A stretch of 64,000 bases of DNA from Aldehydirespirator sp965220345 (lineage in GTDB: Bacteria > Actinomycetota > Acidimicrobiia > Acidimicrobiales > Aldehydirespiratoraceae): assembly GCA_965220345.1 (NCBI GenBank), contig OZ244822.1, positions 2,418,001-2,482,000 on the forward strand, written 5' to 3'. The notes under the pieces were generated by a model. It was not told the origin of the DNA. It worked only from the letters and a program-made list of their open reading frames with translations, and did no database searches. Below, one piece after another: positions 51,701 through 59,545 of the stretch (within the stretch, counting starts at the first letter, position 1; each line of letters starts with the position of its first letter). The position numbers were made by a program, and so were the translations under genes.

Positions 51701-52112
51701 CCCAGGGATCGCCAGCGCGCCACAGCGTCCAGGTGTTGCCGTCGGTGTATACGACATTGGGTAGTTGGCTGTAGCGCTGCCATTGACCGCGTTCGCGGCC
51801 CTTGAAGCGGGTCGGGTCAGCTCCTCTGCCTGGAGACTTCAGTTCGACTACTAAGCGCAGGAGGCCACGGTGATACGCGGAAATGTCTGGCACACCCAGT
51901 GAGACATCCCCAACGACTACGGGTGCCTTGTCCACTACCAGCAGACCTTTGACACCAAGTGAAGCAGCAATCGACCCAATCATTTCACGAACGGGAGTTG
52001 TCAAAGTCTCTTCGTGAAAACCGCCGACACGCCCACGAGCACGCACCGCAGTAACGAAATCCTCTACGGCTGCTTCCAATCCCGCTAAGGCGGTTCTGGC
52101 AGGCACGATCAA
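48735..52112 (-). CDS. Single-chain restriction-modification enzyme (type IIG/ISP-like)
   Basis: This 1125-residue protein combines a nuclease and an adenine methyltransferase. Near residues 72-90, VPDISAYHRGLLRLVVELK gives the PD-(D/E)XK catalytic pattern. The methyltransferase has YYTPRPVVEWM near 350, motif I VVDPALGTGTYL near 381-392 (Leu replacing the usual Cys) and motif IV VVIGNPPY near 500. The C-terminal half should hold target recognition. No helicase motifs are present, so it is not a classical type ISP or type I enzyme, but resembles type IIG/IIL or helicase-less ISP enzymes. It is preceded by a palindrome that may control its expression. No separate specificity or methylase gene is nearby. 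Confidence 0.85.
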   Translation of the reverse strand: MIVPARTALAGLEAAVEDFVTAVRARGRVGGFHEETLTTPVREMIGSIAASLGVKGLLVVDKAPVVVGDVSLGVPDISAYHRGLLRLVVELKSPGRGADPTRFKGRERGQWQRYSQLPNVVYTDGNTWTLWRAGDPWGPALNLCPDLTDLSAAATPDPQEVLRFFEDALSWTPQKVTSIHQLAQQVASRCRALRSDVNALPNEVLRGLTSDWREVLFPELEDEEFVDAYTQTVAFALLSASGLGINLSLDLDPAEYDRLGMLLHHVTERLGSERGVLGRALTILTDDKQVRSATAASLDALIALAAAVDWDKMRGLGQGDDWMDFYEVFLDAYDPELRKLAGSYYTPRPVVEWMTGFTDRILVERFGLADGYGSNSVTVVDPALGTGTYLVGILDRIADAVTASVGDGQAGSIIKEAISGRIIGFEIQACPYAVAQLRLVESLKARDPDLEVEEPAIYLTDTLADPDADAGQQMLFMRVITESRKKADQIKRETPVKVVIGNPPYLAGAPQSNWVAKNLLGDWQPDTSWGVGAHAKNLSNLYVYFWRWAAWKVFENSQQSEQDQAGIVSLITPTGWLDGDGFQQMRRWLRQWSTHIWILDLSPEGHQAPANTQVFEAMRQPVAVVTAVRAPRYSGSCEVRYHRVPPSERLAKFAHIADLQELDDPRWQLIEPGPLGDRSPFTPAASSAWQQMPAIDDLLPWNASGMMVGRTWPVAPDPDILQDRYTALLAQPSDVEMTRHLDEHKQDRNIDTDLVDNLTAACARPGPLSQRQPPSAQVVEYGYRSFDRQYVIRDKRLINRPNPSLWAAHGDQQIYLAVPALGTASSRPNIAGSAGQIISLSAQIPDMHYLAGSRAGRIHPLWRDSQAVTPNCEPGLLRLLSEMTERDVVAVDVLAYIAAVVAHPGFTKTYRADLFNAKSLRLPLTADAKLFDEAVDLGHRILYLSTFGLRCQPPSAQSRCPRVANGPILETPMPAEAESLHHDPTTSILNIVGRSSSGSPTQGIVANVTTEVFAYSVSTMNVLQSWFDYRKHEPSGKKSSPLDYMIPDIWRINYTNDMIDLLHVLTLLVEARPDQQRLLDEIKAGTLIGLDALQAAAALPDVKVKGTQAKPPEFKPDQQLPSLDI

Positions 52113-52174
52113 ATAGCCAGTCGGTAATCGTCACTAGTAGTAACCGCTGGGTTCACTTGCTGCCTCTCTCTATG

Positions 52175-52196
52175 ATGATATGTCGGATCATATCAT
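52175..52196. promoter_or_regulatory. Palindrome upstream of the RM gene
   Basis: ATGATATG-TCGGAT-CATATCAT is an 8-bp perfect inverted repeat with a 6-base spacer, about 60 bases before the RM start, in a strikingly AT-rich patch. It is operator-like and may bind a controller protein. Confidence 0.5.
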
Positions 52197-52295
52197 ATTA
52201 TCATGTTCAGTTATGCAACCAGATGCAACCTCCTGCAAGAAGTATCTGTAGTTGAGGTCATGCCGCGCCCGATCCAAGAAGCTTTTCGCGATGCT

Positions 52296-52313
52296 TTCGC
52301 GCCACAGCGCGAA
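52296..52313 (-). terminator. Hairpin downstream of the large membrane-protein gene (distal)
   Basis: TTCGCGC-CACA-GCGCGAA, a 7-bp stem with a tetraloop. With the neighbouring hairpin it forms a tandem pair after the end of the tubulin-like operon. There is no T-run. Confidence 0.4.
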
Positions 52314-52325
52314 GGTGACATGAGG

Positions 52326-52344
52326 GGTCTGAGGCGATCAGACC
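52326..52344 (-). terminator. Hairpin downstream of the large membrane-protein gene (proximal)
   Basis: GGTCTGA-GGCGA-TCAGACC, a 7-bp stem with a 5-base loop, 27 bases past the stop of the operon's last gene. Confidence 0.45.
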
Positions 52345-52371
52345 TTGCTCAAATGTCGGTTGGGTGACGGT

Positions 52372-55300
52372 TTACAGCAGGGGCTCTTCCCAGTCGGCAC
52401 CGGGCTCGTCGGCTTCGCCACGGGCGGGACTAGCGGTGCCAGCCGAGGAGTCTTGAGAGTGATCAACACTTGCCGGAGATGAGGTGGCTCCCATCACCGA
52501 TGTCAGAGAGATCGGCTCGGAAAGGTCCACTCGCACAGCTTGGTGCAGTACACAGCCGTTCATGCGAAGGCTTCGTGTACGCGATTGCGGCACCGAGACT
52601 GTGGCAGGCAAACCGAGACGCTGCGGCCACCACAGAAACGACTGCATCTGAGGATGCTCGGGTGCCGCGCCGGGCACTGCATCCGACAACATGCTGTAAG
52701 GCAGTTCTGGGTCAGGTGCCTCCGCGATCTCCGAGAGCACATCAACAGCTGTTTCGTTTGGATGTGCTCCAGCCGAAATACTGAAAGACTCAATCTCGTC
52801 AAAGAGTTCGTCGAGTCCGTCTCCAGCCACAAAAGTGTCAAGATGCTTACGCAGGACTGGGTCAAAGTCGCCCGCGTAAAGTCGCTGCACGAACGGCCAG
52901 CGGTCACCGTTGATGGACTGGGGCAGGTCTTCGTCGGTTGGGTATGGGTAGGCACACGCATTCGGCCAATTTTGATTACCGACAGCTGTGTCACCGAGAG
53001 AGCGCAAACTGGCACGGTATGCCTCAGCGGCACGACGGTATTGCCCATACAGCCAGCCTGGTCGGGCCAGTTGTGAGCACAGGAGACGACCGAATGCCTC
53101 TTGGCCTTGATCGGTCAAACGCATCTCGCAGTAAACGTATTTCGTCAAAACGCTGCGACGCTCGCTTGAGTCGCTGGCAGCGCTTGTGTCAATGTCACTG
53201 TCGGTATCACTGTCGGTATTACTGTCAGTGCCACTGCCACCATCATCGTCGGTATCAACACTAAACATCTCGCCCAGTGCAGACTCTGTGGGAGCTTGGG
53301 GTGCGCCGTAGGGCAGGCGGATGATCCGATGCAATGCCAGCGCTGTGCCAAGCCAGTGCGGCATTACTGAGGCGAGACGCTCTGCCTGACGATGAGTGTT
53401 CTCATCGTGTTCTTTGAGCTGGCGGAGGTCTTCCAGTAGCCGCTTCTGCTCCAACTCCTGCCGGTAATAGTGCAGCGATACCACAAAAATGCCGGTGAAC
53501 ACTAGGCACAACGCAACTACGGTCACCACGATTATGGCCGTGCTGCTGCGGTTATCAAGAAAACCGATCCCCTTGGTGAAGTTCCTGTCGTTAAGAACCG
53601 CTACTAGCACCACCAACACATAGACCAGCACCAAAGCCGCTGACATCTTGAGAGCAGAAGTTGGGTTGCTTCTGCCGACCAAACGCCAAACACACACCGC
53701 TATCAAAGCAACTAAGCCCAGCACCATCAGCCATAAGAGAAACCCTCCAGCATCAGCTTCCAGAATTGACGCGATTAGTTGAGGCTTCAGCAGTAGCCAA
53801 GTCGCTATCCCGATAAGAGCGGTTACCCCGCCGATTAGATAGATCTGGCGTTGCTTAATATTGCGAGGCATGTTCAAAAACAGAAGCGTCAACAAGAGCA
53901 CCGTGGTCACGATGATCCAGACGCGGCTCCACCACTCCGAGTTCTCAACCACATCGGCTTGCAGAAACTCCCATCTCGGCAGGATGGTCCAGCACAGCAC
54001 CAGCAGGATTACCCCGTAAGCCAGCAGATACGGAACCGCAGCCGACATCTCGCCTTCGATATGGGCTCGGTCGTTCCACCGCGGGGAGAACTCGGTGATT
54101 CGTTCTCGACAGCGCTGATAGGCGCGTTCTGCCTTCGTTTTTTGTTTGTCGAACTCGGAGGTCAGGCACTGCAGCAAAGACTTGTGCTCATTGTCTTTGT
54201 GCTCTTCGTGTTCCGATACGTGCTTCAGATTGCTTGCTTCTTGGCTTGACTCGCTCGTTATCTCAGACTCAGAAGACAGAGCCTCATGCTCCTTACTGTC
54301 GAGCACTGAACCCTGGGGCTCTGACGCTTCAGACTCTGGGCTCTCTGCTGGCTGGGGGCGAATGCGGGCATAGAGGCCGCTGTCCTCTCCAGCAACCGCG
54401 TCATCTTCGGTTACAGAATCATCGGACTCGAAATCTTCAGACAGCGACTCAGCAGATGTGGAGTCTCTGGCGTGGTCGGCTGATGCGGGTGTCAAGCCGG
54501 TGCTCAACCAGCGGTAAAGAGTTCCCAAGCCATCTTCGGATTCGCTCGGCTCGGTTAGTTGGTCAGGAACAGCTTGCGGTTCGGGGCTGTTAGCCGTGCC
54601 AGTGCATATAGGCAGCGGGGCTAGATGCTGCTTGCTCACCAGCAGATGCCGTCCATCCCCAGATGCCCCTTCGCGGATCTTTCTTGCATGTTCGGAATAA
54701 TCAGCAACCCCGAGAATGTCCTGCAAAAGGTCGTCCCAAACTTGGGGTTCCAGCACCTCGACAGGCTGAAACTCGCGTTCTGGGATCAGATCCTCAATTG
54801 AGTCGCTGCCGTCGAAAGTTTCCGCTGGATCAAGCAGCCGCGGAGTCATAGAGAGCAGCACTTCGGCCGCCTCACCGGCGGCAGCAGAGACTTCGCTGCG
54901 ACCGCGTCTACGCAGCCTCGAAGGCAACTTCCTCAGATCGCTCAGGATGCGTCTACGTATGCCATTCCAGAGACTCGGCTCCTCAGAGGTATCAGCAAGC
55001 ACGGAATCATGCGACCGGCATTTCAGTTCCGACGGGTGCAACAACTGAGCCGCTTTCTCGGTCATCGTCTCAGGCACAGGGCTTCGCATCGCCCCCACAG
55101 CAACAGGCAACATCTCGTCACGCTGCAAGACCTCTTCGGGCGACGGCAGCGACAGACGCGCCAAGCGCACAAACGACCTCGCAAGCACTACTAGAGGAAC
55201 CCCGCCACCGCTTGCGGCTGGCTTAAGCGATTCAAGGGCGGAACCGTCAGCAGCCTCCCAAAGCCCGCAAAGCGATGCTGTTTCCACCGCCACATGCAGG

Positions 55301-55899
55301 TCGAACTCCTGCGGTTCGGAGTCGAAGATGGGCTTTGCCATAGCCAACGGTCGCCGCCGGTCTTCAGGAATCAAGATGAGCCGCGAGTAAGGAGTGCCGC
55401 CGAAGCCAGTTGTTCCCAGCGAGTCGTAGGCACTTACCGACAGGCGATGATCAAAGACCATTGCATTAGCCGGTGCCAAACGAAGACAGTTATGCACCAG
55501 ATCTGAAGCAGCCCGTACCAGCCGCTCGCCGTCAGGTTCGCTCAACTTATGAGAGAAGACAGTTACTATGTCAATACGATCGATCTTTCCCGACTTGACC
55601 AACGCATCAAAGAACTTTTCGTCCCATGTTTCGCCGTCAGCGACTAGCGTCACCAACGGATTCGCATCTGGGTTTACATCAGCGCCATTATCTGTGGTCT
55701 TGAGCATCAGGAACGGCTTTATGACGTTCTGCGCTGAAAGGGCGATCAGCTGTGCCAATCCCGAGACAATGATGCTGTCCCTGTGGTCAAACACCAGGAC
55801 GACCGCGCGGGCTGTGTTCTTATCAATGCCAGTGGTCGCGAGTCGACTGTAATCGAACTCAGAAAATCCCATCGTCATCGCCACCGAGGCGTTGCACAT
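52372..55899 (-). CDS. Large six-helix membrane protein of the tubulin-like/vWA operon
   Basis: This 1175-residue protein of unknown function has an N-terminal soluble region (about 1-360) with Rossmann-like beta/alpha alternation (ARAVVLVFDHRDSIIVSGLA, DRIDIVTVFSHK, YSRLILIPEDRR). An acidic, Ser/Glu-rich disordered stretch follows (about 440-590). Six hydrophobic helices lie between about residues 620 and 810. Then come a charged coiled coil (RQELEQKRLLEDLRQLKEHD), a short Asp/Ser/Thr repeat near residue 900, and a soluble C-terminal domain. It starts 30 bases after the tubulin-like gene and is the last gene of the operon. It could be a membrane platform or effector for the GTPase; no known family is recognised. 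Confidence 0.8.
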   Translation of the reverse strand: MCNASVAMTMGFSEFDYSRLATTGIDKNTARAVVLVFDHRDSIIVSGLAQLIALSAQNVIKPFLMLKTTDNGADVNPDANPLVTLVADGETWDEKFFDALVKSGKIDRIDIVTVFSHKLSEPDGERLVRAASDLVHNCLRLAPANAMVFDHRLSVSAYDSLGTTGFGGTPYSRLILIPEDRRRPLAMAKPIFDSEPQEFDLHVAVETASLCGLWEAADGSALESLKPAASGGGVPLVVLARSFVRLARLSLPSPEEVLQRDEMLPVAVGAMRSPVPETMTEKAAQLLHPSELKCRSHDSVLADTSEEPSLWNGIRRRILSDLRKLPSRLRRRGRSEVSAAAGEAAEVLLSMTPRLLDPAETFDGSDSIEDLIPEREFQPVEVLEPQVWDDLLQDILGVADYSEHARKIREGASGDGRHLLVSKQHLAPLPICTGTANSPEPQAVPDQLTEPSESEDGLGTLYRWLSTGLTPASADHARDSTSAESLSEDFESDDSVTEDDAVAGEDSGLYARIRPQPAESPESEASEPQGSVLDSKEHEALSSESEITSESSQEASNLKHVSEHEEHKDNEHKSLLQCLTSEFDKQKTKAERAYQRCRERITEFSPRWNDRAHIEGEMSAAVPYLLAYGVILLVLCWTILPRWEFLQADVVENSEWWSRVWIIVTTVLLLTLLFLNMPRNIKQRQIYLIGGVTALIGIATWLLLKPQLIASILEADAGGFLLWLMVLGLVALIAVCVWRLVGRSNPTSALKMSAALVLVYVLVVLVAVLNDRNFTKGIGFLDNRSSTAIIVVTVVALCLVFTGIFVVSLHYYRQELEQKRLLEDLRQLKEHDENTHRQAERLASVMPHWLGTALALHRIIRLPYGAPQAPTESALGEMFSVDTDDDGGSGTDSNTDSDTDSDIDTSAASDSSERRSVLTKYVYCEMRLTDQGQEAFGRLLCSQLARPGWLYGQYRRAAEAYRASLRSLGDTAVGNQNWPNACAYPYPTDEDLPQSINGDRWPFVQRLYAGDFDPVLRKHLDTFVAGDGLDELFDEIESFSISAGAHPNETAVDVLSEIAEAPDPELPYSMLSDAVPGAAPEHPQMQSFLWWPQRLGLPATVSVPQSRTRSLRMNGCVLHQAVRVDLSEPISLTSVMGATSSPASVDHSQDSSAGTASPARGEADEPGADWEEPLL
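53190..53240. repeat. Imperfect tandem repeat encoding Asp/Ser/Thr units
   Basis: Several copies of a 6- or 12-base unit related to CTGTCGGTATCA (minus strand codes for TDSD/TDSN). Slippage here would change the length of an acidic linker without breaking the frame. Confidence 0.6.
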
Positions 55900-55929
55900 T
55901 CTGCGATATCCAACTCATAAGCAGCGCTC

Positions 55930-58900
55930 TCACAAAAACACCTCATCTGTATCACTGTTGAGACGCTGTGCAGCAGCTGAACACGCGTCAGACAGTTGCT
56001 CAAGAGCGCGCGACATGGGAGACCAGAGCCCTACCCAAAGTGGTGCCTCGGTGATCTTTGACTTGTCATGAGCCCAAGATTTACGCTCTTCATCCAAGGC
56101 CTTCTCATAGGATTCCAGCACCTTAGAAAACAGAGCCGCCAAGCTCATGGTTCGATGTTGATCTAGGCTCTGCCTGCCGTTAAGCCCTGCTGAGTCATTA
56201 ATCTTTTGGATCTCTGGATGGATGCCCACAATGGAGTTCCGAAGTTCGCCTGAACTGATCCATTCATTGAGCACAGTGGCTGGCTGCCGATACAACGAGA
56301 GGTCTCTTGGGTCTGACTTACCCAGGTCTCGCAACGCCTTATAAGGCTCCAGCGAGTTGAGTGTTCCGTCGGTCACTACCGACATATTGGCAAGTGCCAG
56401 CGATTCGAGCACTTGACCCAAGCGTTCGAGCTTGCTACTGCGTTCAGTCAGGAAGGGATAAGGGAACTCAACAGGCTCGCTCATACCCAACCTGACAATT
56501 CGCACCGGTTGATATCCATCGCCAGGGTCTATATGTCCCAGCAGCACTCCTGTAAACCAGCCTCGGATCATGCATAGCAGCATCGACTGAGGAACCGGCA
56601 CAAACTTGTCTAAAGGCTGGCCTCGACGAACGCTCCAGAAGGCCACACGCGCTGAAGCTTGACCGGCAGCCTTGTTCCAAGCGCCTGCAATCGGCTCAAG
56701 CAACGACTTCATCACCAGCAACGAATGTGGCGCATGCAATATTGAAGTGATGTCGACATGTCGCAGTGATCCGTCATTGCCGAGAAGATCTCCGACTTTG
56801 GTGTCGGGCACGCCCTCCGCACCAAGCACTTGGCGGAGTTCATGCTCGGCAGCATGGCCTTGCAGAGGAATCTCGCTAAAGAAGCGTTGATGGCTTTTCC
56901 CATCACTGCCGGGATGAACCATGTCTAAAAGATCGCCATCGACATCTATGAGAGGGTCAGATGCCTTGATTGCTGCCGAAAGCTGTGCGAGAAATCTCGC
57001 GGTGTGAGTCTGCTGGTCTGTTTGGGACAAATGCTCAGCAAAGAGAGCCTCTGAGCCGAGGTAATAACGCAAGGTCATCCCACCGAACTTGGCGAAAGGC
57101 GTACCCTCACGGCGCAGCCACCGACTAGCGCGATCACGAAGATGCTCAATGCTGGCCTGCACCCGTATTTGCAGACGGTAAGCGGAGCGCTCTGGATTCA
57201 TCCATTTGGTTTGCGGCCACCAGCCGTGCTGCACACTAAGACACCGAGCACCGCGGTATTCGGCATCTGACACGCCTGGTTGTGATTTCACGAAGTTGCC
57301 ATCAATCACGGCCCTGCGAACTTTGCTCCTCTGTTGTTCAGTTGGTTCCTCAGAGTAGGTCTCGTCAAGTAGCTCATTGAAATGTTTCGGATAGTCACCG
57401 AAATCGATCAGAGTGAACTCTCCAGCTGGCGGTGCCACGGAATTGGGTGGTTCCCCGTCGTTCCATGCTGGCCACGAGACCACCTTGTGCTTATCGGCCG
57501 CTGCGATGGCATGAGCGTCTGAGAGAGCGGAGACCAGCGGACGGAGCAGTCTTTGAGAGATCTCGGGACATAGTTCAGCAGCGCGTTCATGCACCAGATC
57601 GTCGCTGATGAACCCGGCGTGGTAGACAGCATGAGAGAGTGCTTCTTTGAGTTCTGGAGTGTTGGATTTAATGTTGCCTTTCAAGTATTCTAGATGAGTT
57701 TGATACTTATTCTTCCATCCGCTGTGCCAATGGCCGAATTTGTCTGCTTCGCTACGCAGATAATCTGCCACCTCATTTTGGAGGTACGATGCAGCAAACT
57801 CACATAGTGATTTAGCGACATGTAGTCCCCGGATGGCGATCTGCTGCTCAACTGCATCCAGTAACTTGTCTTGCAAATCCTCGGCCCATTGCTCGGCTAA
57901 ATCCGAAATGGCCTGTTCGCATTCATTGGAGTATGTCTGCTGGGCAGCGCTCACAGCTGACTGTATCGCAGCAATCCACTCGTCAACAGAATGCTGCACG
58001 CCGTCCACATCAATACCTGCTAGCTCTTTGGCGCGTGCTTCGAATTTCTGAGCTAGAGCGTCACTGGGTTTCAGCGCGTCGCTGATCTGGTTCTCATCAG
58101 GCCCGTATTCCGACAAACCCGCTTGGCGTAGGAAAGCGTCACTCTGTTCTTCCGCAATTTGTCTTGAGAGTATGTTAGGATCGGTCTCGTCAAGAGCTTT
58201 AGCGATGCGCTTCGCTTCTTCGGAGGCGCTGTGATAATCCGCACAATGCTCGTTGGCATCTCGTGCTAGCCGCTGAGCCACATAGTTCTCGAAGTAGTCA
58301 GCTCCAACGCTGACACGAGCGAAACCCATCGCAGAGAATCGTGACAAGCCTTTGTCGGCATTATTGCCCTCATCCACTAGCACTGGGCCGAGGATGTTGC
58401 TATTGGCACGCGTGCGCCAGTTGGCGATCGTATAAGACACGAAACTGGATTTCGCTGCCGAAGCGGTTACCCACGAGGCCAACGATCTGCCGGTCATCTC
58501 AAAAGCGGCATCGTGGGTTTCGCAATTGATCCCAGAGGTGTTCTTGAGTCCTACCAAGAATGGGAAAGACGGACCACTGCCAACGGTCTGCTTGGCAACA
58601 CCGGCTGAGTCCAATACGGGGTTGAAGTCCTGTTCCTGCTCGGAAGAAGATTTACGCCACATTCCGTTCATCAACTCGGCTGTAGCGGCTAAGGCATTGG
58701 GTTGCACTCCCCCAGTGGCATGCTCGTCAAGCGCACTGAAGACATCGGGCGTGTAGAGCACTGCAAAAATGTTGTCACCAACGTTGCTGTCTGCTCGGAG
58801 AATGTCACAAGTCAGGTTGAGCAAGCCTGCGCCGCTGCCACCCGCCAGCGAAGACACTACCACGACATACACGTTGGAGTTTTGGCTCGGTTGCTCGCCA

Positions 58901-59385
58901 GTGACCTGGTCATAGAGCTTTGCCAGTTGTGGAAGCACGTTAGCGCCGTTAAGCAGAGCGAGTCGCTCCTTCAAAGCATTTTGGATAGTCGCGGCATAGC
59001 GCATGGCGACCATCTGACCGATAGCGCGCTGCTGTCCTGCACCAACATGCAGCGGCACTCCCACCACTTCTTTGGGGTTAACACGCCAAGTAGCCATCAC
59101 TTCGTCAAAGCCGGGGCGCAGATCAAGTCCATTCGCCACGCCCTTGAAGCTGATCGTCTTGCGGATCAGGCCCACATACTCATCTGGTGGCAGGGGATTG
59201 ACTGTGTCGTTGATCTCTGTGCCGTCGGCCACAGTTGGCGTATCAATGTTGATGAACTGCCAGCCTTTGGGAAGCAGTCCCCTGATCTCGTGCTGGAGCA
59301 GCCAACTCTGTAAGTCACGCTTCAGGAATCTCAGGGTCTTGCCACCTGAGCCGCCCAAACCTACGAAGAGGAATCTGCTGTACAT
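55930..59385 (-). CDS. Large tubulin/FtsZ-like GTPase
   Basis: This 1151-residue protein appears to be of the bacterial Tubulin_2/FtsZl-1 type. The N-terminal nucleotide-binding turn is RFLFVGLGGSGGKTLRFLKR, and the tubulin signature loop is VVVVSSLAGGSGAGLLNLTC near residues 170-190, equivalent to GGGTGSG of FtsZ. A short segment NIDTPTVADGTEIND resembles the loop after strand 2. The remaining 800 residues are helical, with DAFLRQ and coiled-coil-like parts, and have no recognised domain. FtsZl-1 proteins were proposed, as I recall, to remodel membranes together with a vWA protein. Here the vWA gene is immediately upstream. It could polymerise at a membrane; polymerisation itself is not shown by sequence. 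Confidence 0.82.
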   Translation of the reverse strand: MYSRFLFVGLGGSGGKTLRFLKRDLQSWLLQHEIRGLLPKGWQFINIDTPTVADGTEINDTVNPLPPDEYVGLIRKTISFKGVANGLDLRPGFDEVMATWRVNPKEVVGVPLHVGAGQQRAIGQMVAMRYAATIQNALKERLALLNGANVLPQLAKLYDQVTGEQPSQNSNVYVVVVSSLAGGSGAGLLNLTCDILRADSNVGDNIFAVLYTPDVFSALDEHATGGVQPNALAATAELMNGMWRKSSSEQEQDFNPVLDSAGVAKQTVGSGPSFPFLVGLKNTSGINCETHDAAFEMTGRSLASWVTASAAKSSFVSYTIANWRTRANSNILGPVLVDEGNNADKGLSRFSAMGFARVSVGADYFENYVAQRLARDANEHCADYHSASEEAKRIAKALDETDPNILSRQIAEEQSDAFLRQAGLSEYGPDENQISDALKPSDALAQKFEARAKELAGIDVDGVQHSVDEWIAAIQSAVSAAQQTYSNECEQAISDLAEQWAEDLQDKLLDAVEQQIAIRGLHVAKSLCEFAASYLQNEVADYLRSEADKFGHWHSGWKNKYQTHLEYLKGNIKSNTPELKEALSHAVYHAGFISDDLVHERAAELCPEISQRLLRPLVSALSDAHAIAAADKHKVVSWPAWNDGEPPNSVAPPAGEFTLIDFGDYPKHFNELLDETYSEEPTEQQRSKVRRAVIDGNFVKSQPGVSDAEYRGARCLSVQHGWWPQTKWMNPERSAYRLQIRVQASIEHLRDRASRWLRREGTPFAKFGGMTLRYYLGSEALFAEHLSQTDQQTHTARFLAQLSAAIKASDPLIDVDGDLLDMVHPGSDGKSHQRFFSEIPLQGHAAEHELRQVLGAEGVPDTKVGDLLGNDGSLRHVDITSILHAPHSLLVMKSLLEPIAGAWNKAAGQASARVAFWSVRRGQPLDKFVPVPQSMLLCMIRGWFTGVLLGHIDPGDGYQPVRIVRLGMSEPVEFPYPFLTERSSKLERLGQVLESLALANMSVVTDGTLNSLEPYKALRDLGKSDPRDLSLYRQPATVLNEWISSGELRNSIVGIHPEIQKINDSAGLNGRQSLDQHRTMSLAALFSKVLESYEKALDEERKSWAHDKSKITEAPLWVGLWSPMSRALEQLSDACSAAAQRLNSDTDEVFL

Positions 59386-59545
59386 GGATCAACTTAGCCT
59401 TTCTCTTCTCGGCGGAGGTCTGTAGTCATTGCGTGGCGGAGGCCCAGAGGCATCCTTCGACTCCGACTCCGAAACGCTGCGAGGTGAAGCTTCTGGACTG
59501 CCCCTCTGACTCGCTGGGCGGGACTGGTTTGAGTGACGGTCGGGA

